From assembly GCA_019114245.1 (NCBI GenBank), contig DXFX01000082.1, forward strand, positions 1-37,170: a DNA stretch of 37,170 bases, read 5' to 3'. Below the pieces are notes generated by a model. The model was not told the origin of the DNA and searched no databases. It saw nothing but the letters and a program-made list of their open reading frames with translations. This document shows positions 26,825 to 34,278 of the stretch, in pieces; the first letter of the stretch is position 1, and the number at the start of each line of letters is the position of its first letter. The stretch comes from Candidatus Borkfalkia faecipullorum. GTDB taxonomy: Bacteria; Bacillota; Clostridia; Christensenellales; Borkfalkiaceae. The position numbers and the translations under genes are program-made.

Positions 26825-26857
26825 TTGAATGCCTGCTTACGGGAGACAGGGAGAGTT

Positions 26858-29008
26858 ATGAAAGAAAAAGACATCTTACAACTCATGCAAAAAATGACGC
26901 TGGAACAAAAACTCGGGCAGATGAGCCTGTGTGAGTTCGGCGATCTCATGCAAAACAGCGACAATGCTTTTACGGGGCCGAAAGGGGAGTTTGCTCTCAC
27001 GGCGTCCCAGAAGAAGATCGTCGGCGGCGTGCTCAACTTCAAGGGCGCGGCGGAGATGATCGAATTGCAGAAAAAACATTTGGAAGAGGATCCCAACAAG
27101 ATCCCGCTCCTGTTCATGATGGACGTGATCCACGGGTACGTCACCGCGTTTCCCATCCCTCTGGCGCTCAGCTGCAGCTTTGACACAAAGCTTGCCGAGC
27201 ACGTCGCGCGCGCTTCCGCGGTGGAATGCGCCACGGGCGGCGTAAAGATCACCTATTCGCCGATGGCGGACCTGATGCGCGATGCGCGCTGGGGCAGGGT
27301 GATGGAGGGCTATGGGGAAGATCCCATGCTTTCCGCGCGTATGTCCGCCGCCTTCGTCAAGGGGTACCAGAAAAACGTGGATCCCCGCTTTGTCGTCGGC
27401 GGGTGCGCCAAGCACTTTGCCTGCTACGGCGCCGCCGAGGCGGGCAGGGACTACAACTGCGTGGATCTGTCCGACTATACGATGAACAACTATTATCTGT
27501 CGGGCTATAAGGCGTGCGTGGACGCGGGCGTGATGATGGTGATGACGGCGTTCAACTCCCTCAACGGCGCGCCCTGCACGGGCAACATGATGCTCCGCCG
27601 CAAACTGCGCGAGGAGTGGGGCTTTGACGGCGTCGTCGTCAGCGACTACAATTCCGTTGCGGAGATGATCAACCACGGGTACGCCAAAGACCTGCGCGAG
27701 GCGGCAAAACTTGCCATTCAGGCGGAATGCGACATGGAAATGGTTTCCACCAGCTACCTGCAGACGGGCGCTTCGCTCGTGGAATCGGGCGAACTGACCA
27801 TGGAGCAGATCGACCGCAGCGTGTACCGCATTCTCTCCCTGAAAAACAAGCTGGGACTGTTTGAAAATCCTTACGGCGCGGCGGATGTGCAGGCGGAAAA
27901 GAAATATTACAGATGCCCCGATTTTCTCGCCCTTGCGCGCAGCGCGGCGGCGGAAAGCGCCGTCCTTCTCAAAAACGAGGGCGTTCTTCCCCTGAAAAAG
28001 AAAGAGGGCATCGCCCTCATCGGGCCGTTTGCGGACAGCAAGGAGATCATCGGCGGCTGGAGCTGCAATGCGGACAACAAGCTTGCCGTCACCGTTCGCA
28101 CGGGATTGGAAGAGGCAGGCGCAAAATTCACCTATGCGGCGGGTTGCGGCGATGCGCTGGATGAGACGGATACTTCTGGCATCGAAGAGGCGGTCAAGGC
28201 CGCGCAGGAAAGCGAAACGGTGCTGCTCTGCCTGGGAGAAAGTATGCGCTATTCGGGAGAATGCAAGTCCCGCACCGATCTCACCCTCTCTCCCGCACAG
28301 CAGGAACTGTTCAGGCATGTCTATGCCGTCAATAAAAATGTCGTCGTCGTGCTGTTCCAGGGCAGACCGCTGGATCTGCGCGCCGTTCTCGACGCGCCCG
28401 CCATTTTCACGATGTGGCATCCCGGTACGGAGGGCGGCCGCGCCTGTGCCGATCTGCTTTTCGGAAAGTGCAACTTCGGCGGAAAGCTCACCATGTCTTT
28501 CCCGTACTGCGTGGGGCAGATGCCTCTCTATTATAATCACTACAACACGGGCAGGCCCTTCGATCCTGCAGGAAATCTCGCCGAATGGAAGTCCAAGTAT
28601 ATCGACGCGCCCAACGCGCCGCTGTTCGGGTTCGGGTACGGGCTGAGTTATTCAAAATTTGTCTGCAGGGATGTCAGACTTTCGTCGGAAACGCTGCGGG
28701 CAGGCGAAAAACTGCGCGTCGCGGTCAAGGTAAAAAACGACAGCGACGTGGACGGCAGCGAAGTGATCCAGCTGTATATCCGCGACGAGGCGGCCAGCCG
28801 CATCCGTCCCGTGAGGGAACTGAAAGATTATAAAAAAATCTTTCTGAAAGCGCATGAGGAGACGACGGTGGAATTTTTCCTCGAAAAGAAAGACCTCGCT
28901 TTCTGGCACGAGGGCGGTCAGGTTTATGCCGAGGAGGGTGAATTTACCGTCTTTGTCGGAAACGATTCCGCTGCGCTGAATTTTAAAAAATTTGTTTACA
29001 TTGCCTGA
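26858..29008 (+). CDS. Glycoside hydrolase family 3 (beta-glycosidase)
   Basis: This retaining exo-beta-glycosidase (716 aa, no signal peptide, so cytoplasmic) would release terminal sugars from imported oligosaccharides. The GH3 barrel (about 20-340) has the usual marks: LFMMDVIHGY, GGCAKHFACYGAAEAGRDYN (Lys185-His186), and GFDGVVVSDYNS with the nucleophile Asp263. The GH3_C alpha/beta sandwich spans about 380-590 (SAAAESAVLLKNEGVLPL, ALIGPFADSKE, GTEGGRACADLLFG), and a fibronectin-III-like domain ends the protein (about 640-710). The overall order resembles BglX-type enzymes. Substrate (beta-glucoside, galactoside or hexosaminide) cannot be fixed by eye. ATG 26858 has AGGGAGAG upstream, better than the in-frame codon at 26825. 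The AraC promoter overlaps the last codons of this gene. Confidence 0.93.
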   Translation: MKEKDILQLMQKMTLEQKLGQMSLCEFGDLMQNSDNAFTGPKGEFALTASQKKIVGGVLNFKGAAEMIELQKKHLEEDPNKIPLLFMMDVIHGYVTAFPIPLALSCSFDTKLAEHVARASAVECATGGVKITYSPMADLMRDARWGRVMEGYGEDPMLSARMSAAFVKGYQKNVDPRFVVGGCAKHFACYGAAEAGRDYNCVDLSDYTMNNYYLSGYKACVDAGVMMVMTAFNSLNGAPCTGNMMLRRKLREEWGFDGVVVSDYNSVAEMINHGYAKDLREAAKLAIQAECDMEMVSTSYLQTGASLVESGELTMEQIDRSVYRILSLKNKLGLFENPYGAADVQAEKKYYRCPDFLALARSAAAESAVLLKNEGVLPLKKKEGIALIGPFADSKEIIGGWSCNADNKLAVTVRTGLEEAGAKFTYAAGCGDALDETDTSGIEEAVKAAQESETVLLCLGESMRYSGECKSRTDLTLSPAQQELFRHVYAVNKNVVVVLFQGRPLDLRAVLDAPAIFTMWHPGTEGGRACADLLFGKCNFGGKLTMSFPYCVGQMPLYYNHYNTGRPFDPAGNLAEWKSKYIDAPNAPLFGFGYGLSYSKFVCRDVRLSSETLRAGEKLRVAVKVKNDSDVDGSEVIQLYIRDEAASRIRPVRELKDYKKIFLKAHEETTVEFFLEKKDLAFWHEGGQVYAEEGEFTVFVGNDSAALNFKKFVYIA

Positions 29009-29023
29009 TAAACATGGTATAAT
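28995..29023 (+). promoter_or_regulatory. Promoter of the AraC regulator gene
   Basis: TTTACA (28995-29000) and perfect TATAAT (29018-29023) are spaced by 17 bp, with TGG before the -10 (extended -10). The -35 lies within the 3' end of the GH3 gene. It allows the regulator to be made independently of the main locus promoter. Confidence 0.85.
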
Positions 29024-29056
29024 GGAGCAGACCTTGAAAAGGAGGCTGCAAAAAGG

Positions 29057-29887
29057 GTGCCGAAAAGCAAAATCAGCAACAACGGGTATTACGAATTAAA
29101 GACGGACTTGTTTTCGCATATCAAACTGGAACGGCGTCAGCTGAACTACGATATGCCCATGCACTTCCATCGGAATCTGGAATTTCAGTACATAGAGAGC
29201 GGGTGTTACCGCACGGTGGTGGACAACAAGGAATATGTGTTTGAAAAGGATGAAATGGTGTTTATTCCGTACTGCCTGCAGCACATGGCAGACGCAAGCG
29301 ACACGCAGTCTATCCTCTTCATCATTCCCCATGCCATCATGCAGGATTTTACCTCCTTTTTCCGCCACCGTACCCTCAATATCGAGCTGAAAGACAGAAA
29401 GTTCAACCGCGAATTCATTCTGCCCGTCATGGAGCTGATCCTCGCCGCGCCCTCCCAGCTGAACAATCCCATCGTTGCAAAGGGTTACGTCAACGTCATT
29501 TTCGGGCTTCTCACCCAGCACTACGGGTATGTCAAGTACGAAAATTTCTCCAATCCCAATTTCCTGCTCGATCTCATTCAGTACATCGATCAGCACAGCA
29601 ACGAAAATTTAACGCTGGATCGGCTGGCGGAACAGTTCGGGTACAACAAGTTTTACCTGAGCCGCATTTTCAACAAGACGTTGGGCGCTTCTTTGACCGA
29701 TTACGTCAATCAGGTACGGGTACAGAAGTTTGTCAAACAATACAGGGACGGCTGGGAAGGAAACATTGCCGACCTCGCCTTTTCGTGCGGATTTGAAAGC
29801 ATCCCGTCCTTTTACAGGACGTTCAGCCGCGTGTTTTCCATGACGCCGAAAGAATACTTTGAGCTGGAAAAGGAAATTTTCTGGTAA
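29057..29887 (+). CDS. AraC family transcriptional regulator
   Basis: This 276-aa transcription factor has an N-terminal cupin-type sensing domain (about 20-110; MHFHRNLEFQYIESGCYRTVVDNKEYVFEKDEMVFIP), as in sugar-responsive AraC proteins. Its C-terminal AraC domain has two helix-turn-helix motifs (about 172-272; LTLDRLAEQFGYNKFYLSRIFNKTLG and NIADLAFSCGFESIPSFYRTFSRVFSMTPKEYF). The start is GTG 29057, with AAGGAGG ending 11 nt upstream. It lies between the enzyme genes and has its own strong promoter, so it is the obvious candidate for controlling the locus. Its DNA sites are not known; the A+T-rich region around 8590-8800 and the GH20 promoter are places to look. Confidence 0.93.
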   Translation: MPKSKISNNGYYELKTDLFSHIKLERRQLNYDMPMHFHRNLEFQYIESGCYRTVVDNKEYVFEKDEMVFIPYCLQHMADASDTQSILFIIPHAIMQDFTSFFRHRTLNIELKDRKFNREFILPVMELILAAPSQLNNPIVAKGYVNVIFGLLTQHYGYVKYENFSNPNFLLDLIQYIDQHSNENLTLDRLAEQFGYNKFYLSRIFNKTLGASLTDYVNQVRVQKFVKQYRDGWEGNIADLAFSCGFESIPSFYRTFSRVFSMTPKEYFELEKEIFW

Positions 29888-29891
29888 ACCA

Positions 29892-29914
29892 CACCCGCAG
29901 GAAACCTGCGGGTG
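29892..29914 (+). terminator. Stem-loop after araC-type gene, weak terminator or processing hairpin
   Basis: A perfect 10-bp stem CACCCGCAGG (29892-29901)/CCTGCGGGTG (29905-29914) with an AAA loop is followed by CAGATTTTG rather than a clean U-run. It should slow but not fully stop transcription, so the GH112 gene 24 bp further on is probably reached from the regulator's promoter. Confidence 0.5.
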
Positions 29915-29937
29915 CAGATTTTGTCTAAGGAGGCAGC

Positions 29938-32100
29938 ATGAGCAGAGGAAGAGTGACCATTCCCACGGATGAGAGCTTCGTGGAGGGAACTAAGGAGATC
30001 GCAAAGAAGTGGGGAGCGGATGCCGTGCGCGACTGCGACGGGACCGTTCTGCCCGCAAACGTGCAGGAACTGGCGGAAAAGGTGTACAACACCTATTTTG
30101 TCGTGCGCGGAGACAACGAATGGGCGGAGGCGCATCCGGACGAATGCCACCGCGTATTTCTCATGAGCGCGCGCTATCTCGCAGAGGGGAGCACGCTGGA
30201 AATGGACCCGATGCGGGGATATTTTGCCGATCAGATCGCGCCCGATACAAATCAGCTTTCCCGCTGGCAGGTGATCGACCGCACTTCGGAAACAGAGGTA
30301 AAAGATTGGTCTTTTGACAAAAAAACGGGGTACGTTGTACTGAAAAATGCGCAACCCATGCACGAATACACGGTGGATTTCCTGGCAAAGATCACCTGGC
30401 ATCCCGTGCAGATCTACAACTATCTCACCAACAACTGGACTTGCCCCAAACAAAAAATGTACGATCCCGCATTCCCGCAGACGGCGTCGTATGTGCAGCG
30501 TCACATGGAGGAATGGTGCAAGGCGCATCCGGAAACCAACGTCGTGCGCTTTACCACCTTTTTGTATCAGTTCACGCTGGTGTTCAATGAAAAGGGGAAG
30601 GAAAAGTACGTCGACTGGTTCGGCTACGGCATGAGCACCAGTCCCGCGCTTCTCGATGCCTTTGAAAAGGAATACGGCTATGCGCTCTGCGCGGAAGATT
30701 TTGTGGACGGCGGAAGTTACAACAATCCTTTCCGCGTTCCTTCCAAAAAATTCCTCGACTGGATGGATTTCGTGCAGAGAAAGGTCTCGTCTGTCGTCAA
30801 AGATCTCGTCAAAACGGTGCATAAATACGGCAAAGAGGCGATGATGTTCCTGGGCGACGACTGGATCGGTGCAGAACCTTACGGAAAATATTTCAAGGAT
30901 ATGCAGCTGGATGCTGTGGTCGGAAGCGTGGGCGGCGGCGTCACCGTGCGTATGCTCTCCGAGATCCCGCACGTAAAGTACCGCGAGGGCAGGTTTTTGC
31001 CTTACTTCTTTCCCGATACTTTCTTTGAAGGGAACGAGGACAACGCCGTTGCGGAGCTGGACAGGAACTGGACGACGGCGCGCCGCGCTCTGCTGCGCAA
31101 GCCGCTCGATCGGATGGGGTTCGGCGGATACCTTTCGCTGGCGGCAAAATTCCCCAAATTTGTGGACAGAGTGACGCAGGTCTGCGACGAATTCCGCACG
31201 ATCGTCGAGGCTGCGGGAAAATCCGCGCCCTATTGCGGGCTGACCGTGGCGATCCTCAACGCGTGGGGCAGTCTGCGCAGCTGGCAGAGCCATATGGTCG
31301 CGCACGAGCTGTGGTACCAGCAGATCTATTCCTATCAGGGCATTCTCGAAGCGCTTTCCGGGCTTGCCGTCAACGTGAAATTTATCAGCTTTGAGGACGT
31401 AAAGCGCGGCATCGATGCGGACATCGACGTCATCATCAACGTCGGCGAAGCGGGAACGGCATATTCGGGCGCGCAGTACTGGGCGGACGAACGCATCGTC
31501 ACGGCCATCCGCCGCTGGGTGCGCGAGGGACACGGCTTTATCGGCGTCGGTGAACCCACGGCGTACGCAAAGGGCGGCAGGTTCTTTGCACTGGCGGACG
31601 TGCTGGGCGTGGACAAGGAGATCTCCCTCACGCTGAGCGAGGATAAATACAACATCCAAAAGCAAAGCCACTTCATCACGGAGGACGTGCAGGGGGAGAT
31701 CGATTACGGCGAAGGGATGAAAAATATCTACGCTCTCGAGGGGGCGCAGGTGTTGGACATCGCCTTTTCGGACAGATTCCGCCGCAGCGTCAACGTGGGA
31801 GAAGTGCTCCTTGCGGCAAACGAATACGGCAAGGGCAGGGGCGTCTATATGGCAGGGCTCCCTTACAGCGCGCAGAATGCGCGCCTGCTGTACCGCGCCA
31901 TGTTCTGGGCGGCGCATAAGGAAGGGGAAATGCAGCGCGCTTTCTCCTCTCACCCGCAGACGGAATGCACTTATTATCCCGAAACGGACAGATACGCCAT
32001 CGTCAACAACGCGCAGACGGCCGTGCAGACGTACTTTTACGACAAAGACGGAGAGAGCGAGCTTCTCACTTTGCAGCCGCATCAGATCTTATGGAAATAA
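29938..32100 (+). CDS. GH112 1,3-beta-galactosyl-N-acetylhexosamine phosphorylase
   Basis: This cytoplasmic phosphorylase (720 aa) splits Gal-beta-1,3-GlcNAc (lacto-N-biose) or Gal-beta-1,3-GalNAc (galacto-N-biose) with phosphate to give galactose 1-phosphate and the hexosamine. Similarity to the bifidobacterial enzyme runs through the length: GRVTIPTDESFVEGTKEIA, WGADAVRDCDGT, VVRFTTFLYQFTLVF, RFLPYFFPDTFFEGN, GFGGYLSLAAKFPKFVD, GFIGVGEPTAYAKGGRFFALADVLGVD. The motif MMFLGDDWIGAEPY (302-315) contains Asp307, which aligns with the general acid (Asp313) described for the bifidobacterial protein. Some GH112 members instead act on Gal-beta-1,4-rhamnose, so the exact acceptor is unproven. AAGGAGG lies just before the ATG. 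It ties the locus to mucin- or milk-type glycans. Confidence 0.93.
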   Translation: MSRGRVTIPTDESFVEGTKEIAKKWGADAVRDCDGTVLPANVQELAEKVYNTYFVVRGDNEWAEAHPDECHRVFLMSARYLAEGSTLEMDPMRGYFADQIAPDTNQLSRWQVIDRTSETEVKDWSFDKKTGYVVLKNAQPMHEYTVDFLAKITWHPVQIYNYLTNNWTCPKQKMYDPAFPQTASYVQRHMEEWCKAHPETNVVRFTTFLYQFTLVFNEKGKEKYVDWFGYGMSTSPALLDAFEKEYGYALCAEDFVDGGSYNNPFRVPSKKFLDWMDFVQRKVSSVVKDLVKTVHKYGKEAMMFLGDDWIGAEPYGKYFKDMQLDAVVGSVGGGVTVRMLSEIPHVKYREGRFLPYFFPDTFFEGNEDNAVAELDRNWTTARRALLRKPLDRMGFGGYLSLAAKFPKFVDRVTQVCDEFRTIVEAAGKSAPYCGLTVAILNAWGSLRSWQSHMVAHELWYQQIYSYQGILEALSGLAVNVKFISFEDVKRGIDADIDVIINVGEAGTAYSGAQYWADERIVTAIRRWVREGHGFIGVGEPTAYAKGGRFFALADVLGVDKEISLTLSEDKYNIQKQSHFITEDVQGEIDYGEGMKNIYALEGAQVLDIAFSDRFRRSVNVGEVLLAANEYGKGRGVYMAGLPYSAQNARLLYRAMFWAAHKEGEMQRAFSSHPQTECTYYPETDRYAIVNNAQTAVQTYFYDKDGESELLTLQPHQILWK

Positions 32101-32101
32101 C

Positions 32102-32130
32102 AAAAAGCCGACCGCAAGGTCGGCTTTTTT
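32102..32130. terminator. Bidirectional terminator after GH112 gene
   Basis: A 12-bp stem AAAAAGCCGACC (32102-32113)/GGTCGGCTTTTT (32118-32129) with a GCAA tetraloop and U6 starts right after the TAA. On the minus strand it can also back up termination of the convergent GH20 gene. Confidence 0.93.
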
Positions 32131-32160
32131 CGTGTGCGGATGGACTTGTTTTCTTGAATA

Positions 32161-32189
32161 AACCCGCCGCGCGGAAAGCGCGGCGGGTT
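32161..32189 (-). terminator. Terminator of the GH20 gene
   Basis: A 12-bp perfect G+C-rich stem (AACCCGCCGCGC 32161-32172; GCGCGGCGGGTT 32178-32189) with a 5-nt loop lies 10 nt past the GH20 stop. On the minus strand it is followed by TATTC after the stem's terminal TT, giving a short U-run. The + strand side reads GCGTTTTT. Confidence 0.8.
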
Positions 32190-32198
32190 GCGTTTTTC

Positions 32199-33800
32199 TC
32201 AGCCGAAGGGCTTGATGATGCTGCCGTAGATCCAGTCGTTGTAAAGGATGGTCTTTCCGTCCTCGTCCTTGTCGGAGAGAAGAAGAATGTCCTCGTCCAG
32301 CTCGGGGATGCTTTTCAGCTTGCCTGCGGCAAATTGTTCCAGTCTGCGGCGGCAATGCTCCAGGCGGCGCAGCGCTCCGCCCAGGCGGATGTCGTGCCGC
32401 TCATACCCGAAGGGTTTGCATTCCTTTTCCCACTGTGCTTCAAAGGAAGAGGCAAAAACGCGCAGCCGCTTTTCCGCCTCACGGAAATCCTCGATCACGC
32501 GGCCGATCTGTTCCTTGTCCCCGCTGCGGTAGGCCGCGCGGGCGTTGATGCCGAGCAGACAGCGCTTTTCCTGCAAATGGCAAAGGTTGGCAATGGTTTT
32601 GAACATATACCCGAACTTCCCTTTGCAGAGGGGGAGCAGCTGTTCGTACGTTTTCGCATACAGATCCGCGTTTTTCTTGGAAACGGTGCGGTCGAAAATT
32701 CCGAGGAAGGGGTCGCTGTACAGCATATACTTGCTGGGGTTGCGTATTTCCGTGCTGTCGCCGTCCCGTTCCGCGTCCTCGACGTGCAAAAACTCGTCCA
32801 ACGTCATGCCGAACAGCTTTTTAAAGCCTGCGGCGATGGCCTCTTCTACATAGTTTCCGCGCGCATATTCCGCCGCATACCAGAGGGCGGGCAGGTTGCT
32901 CCAGATCGAACTTTCCGAACCGTCGTCTTTCCAAGAAGTGAAAAACGCTTCCTTCACGCCGTTTTCGCGGCAGGCCTTCAGGGCCGCTTTGGTCGCTTCG
33001 ATGCTGAAACGGTTGTAGGGGATAAATCCGCTCCACGTCCATGCCCCGCCTGCAAAAACGACTTCTCTGCCCAGCTGTTCGTGCGATTTCAGCATGGCGT
33101 CGTAGTGCTCGGTCTTCAGGCTGTAATAATCCCAGTAGATGAGGCGCAGATTTTCGGGGATGTCCAGCCCTTCCACGGTGAGGGGTTGGTCGGAAGGTTC
33201 GTATTTTCCGTGGTTTGCAAGGCGGAAAAACATATCCGACCAGATCATGGGGCGGAACCCGTATTTTGCGGCGATCTCGCACACGCGGTGCAGGTGCTTG
33301 CTCAGAATGCTGAAACGGTTGCAGTATCCGTGCTTGTCCAGGTATTTTCCCAGTCCCACGAGGTGCGCTTCGTCCATGCCGATGTTGATCTCGCGGCAGG
33401 TAAAGCATTCCGCGCAGGTGCGGAACATATTATCAATGAGCGTGTACACGCGCTCTTCTCCCGCAAGCAGGATATCGCCGATATCGGTGCAGTCGAAGTA
33501 AGCGGGCCAGCGCAGGGCGCCCACCAGGTGGGCAAGCGTCTGGATGCAGGGGATAATGGTGATTTTTTTCGTTTCTGCGTATTTTACCAGCTCTTTCAGC
33601 TCTTCTTTCGAGTATCTGCCGCGCAGGTATCCGAAGAAAGGTTCGCCCTCCACTTCATAGGTGTCCTCCGTGTAGAGCTGCAGGGAAGAAAATCCCATTT
33701 TTTTCAACACGTCTATGTAATTTTTTAACGTTTCCACCGAGTACACGGCGCCGCGAGAGCAGTCGAGCATCACGCCCACTTTCACTGCTTTTTTGTTCAT
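32199..33800 (-). CDS. Glycoside hydrolase family 20 (beta-N-acetylhexosaminidase)
   Basis: This 533-aa enzyme lacks a signal peptide, so it acts in the cytoplasm. GH20 enzymes remove terminal beta-GlcNAc/GalNAc, or release lacto-N-biose, by substrate-assisted catalysis using an Asp-Glu pair. Here the pair is Asp143-Glu144 in INIGMDEAH, after a barrel start (KVGVMLDCSRGAVYSVETLKNYIDVLKKMG) and IIPCIQTLAHL. Later barrel motifs are RPMIWSDMFFRL and VVFAGGAWTWSGF, whose Trp residues would line the sugar pocket. The usual N-terminal GH20b domain is missing, as in the short intracellular type, and about 170 helical residues follow the barrel. ATG 33798-33800 has GGAGG upstream; the open frame extends to 34175 but passes through the promoter. 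It is convergent with GH112 and shares its theme. Confidence 0.9.
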   Translation of the reverse strand: MNKKAVKVGVMLDCSRGAVYSVETLKNYIDVLKKMGFSSLQLYTEDTYEVEGEPFFGYLRGRYSKEELKELVKYAETKKITIIPCIQTLAHLVGALRWPAYFDCTDIGDILLAGEERVYTLIDNMFRTCAECFTCREINIGMDEAHLVGLGKYLDKHGYCNRFSILSKHLHRVCEIAAKYGFRPMIWSDMFFRLANHGKYEPSDQPLTVEGLDIPENLRLIYWDYYSLKTEHYDAMLKSHEQLGREVVFAGGAWTWSGFIPYNRFSIEATKAALKACRENGVKEAFFTSWKDDGSESSIWSNLPALWYAAEYARGNYVEEAIAAGFKKLFGMTLDEFLHVEDAERDGDSTEIRNPSKYMLYSDPFLGIFDRTVSKKNADLYAKTYEQLLPLCKGKFGYMFKTIANLCHLQEKRCLLGINARAAYRSGDKEQIGRVIEDFREAEKRLRVFASSFEAQWEKECKPFGYERHDIRLGGALRRLEHCRRRLEQFAAGKLKSIPELDEDILLLSDKDEDGKTILYNDWIYGSIIKPFG

Positions 33801-33835
33801 TACAAGTATTTCCTCCCCGAATTGGTGATGATTGA

Positions 33836-33856
33836 TTTTGAAAAATTTTTTCAAAA
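33836..33856. promoter_or_regulatory. 21-bp palindrome just downstream of the GH20 promoter
   Basis: TTTTGAAAAA (33836-33845) and TTTTTCAAAA (33847-33856) are exact reverse complements around a single T. The site lies roughly +7 to +27 from the predicted GH20 start point, where a bound repressor would block transcription. A second small palindrome, TTCTTT-C-AAAGAA (33933-33945), lies about 35 bp upstream of the -35. Operator function is inferred. Confidence 0.5.
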
Positions 33857-33869
33857 CCGGGACTATTTT

Positions 33870-33898
33870 ATTGTATTTCCCCGCGCGAAAAAAGTCAA
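33870..33898 (-). promoter_or_regulatory. Promoter of the GH20 gene
   Basis: On the minus strand TTGACT (33898-33893), 17 bp, then TACAAT (33875-33870). The predicted transcript has a leader of about 60 nt with the 21-bp palindrome near its 5' end. Confidence 0.75.
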
Positions 33899-34043
33899 GC
33901 GAAAAGTCAAAAAGTTTGCATGGAAATTGCAGTTCTTTCAAAGAATATAATTGCGTGCGCACGCGAAAAGCGTGCGGCGGGCGCCCTTTGCTTACTTTGC
34001 CGTACGGGATATGAAAGCAGGGGGCACTGTTTTGAAAAAAGGC

Positions 34044-34071
34044 TTGACAAACGCTTATTCTGCGGTATAAT
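34044..34071 (+). promoter_or_regulatory. Promoter of the V-type ATPase operon
   Basis: Consensus TTGACA (34044-34049) and TATAAT (34066-34071) are spaced by 16 bp. It is the strongest-looking promoter in the window, as expected for an abundant complex. It lies about 145 bp from the divergent GH20 -35. Confidence 0.88.
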
Positions 34072-34077
34072 AAAATT

Positions 34078-34278
34078 CGGGGCGTGTCGGTTTTACGCGG
34101 ACGCGAACGCCCTTCCGCAGGTGGGAATTTTGCCTGAAAAGGGCGGAAAAACAGGCGCGCAAACGCCCGCCGCAAGGGAGTTTTTCAAGGGGAAAGACGC
34201 GCGGCAAATGCGTTTGAAAAGCGCGCAAACGAGGATAAAAAAGACAGGCGGTTTGCCGCAGGAAAGGAGAAAGGGAAC
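34078..34278 (+). other. 200-nt structured leader of the V-ATPase operon
   Basis: No gene is seen between the promoter and the GTG at 34279. The RNA can fold: CGCCCTT (34108-34114) pairs with AAGGGCG (34139-34145), enclosing CAGG (34118-34121)/CCTG (34133-34136). Further short G+C hairpins occur near 34153-34170 and 34250-34260. The ribosome binding site is AAAGGAGAAAGGG before the start. I do not recognise a known riboswitch or leader motif. The rest of the GH20-ATPase gap (33899-34043) holds only the small palindrome at 33933. Confidence 0.5.

Noticed and set aside
9105-32100. A SusC/SusD-type polysaccharide utilisation locus
   Set aside because: There is no TonB-dependent receptor or SusD-like gene; uptake is by an ABC importer, as in Gram-positive bacteria.
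33801-34175. 125-codon N-terminal extension of the GH20 frame
   Set aside because: It passes through the GH20 promoter and palindrome, has no family similarity, and the ATG at 33800 has a GGAGG site.
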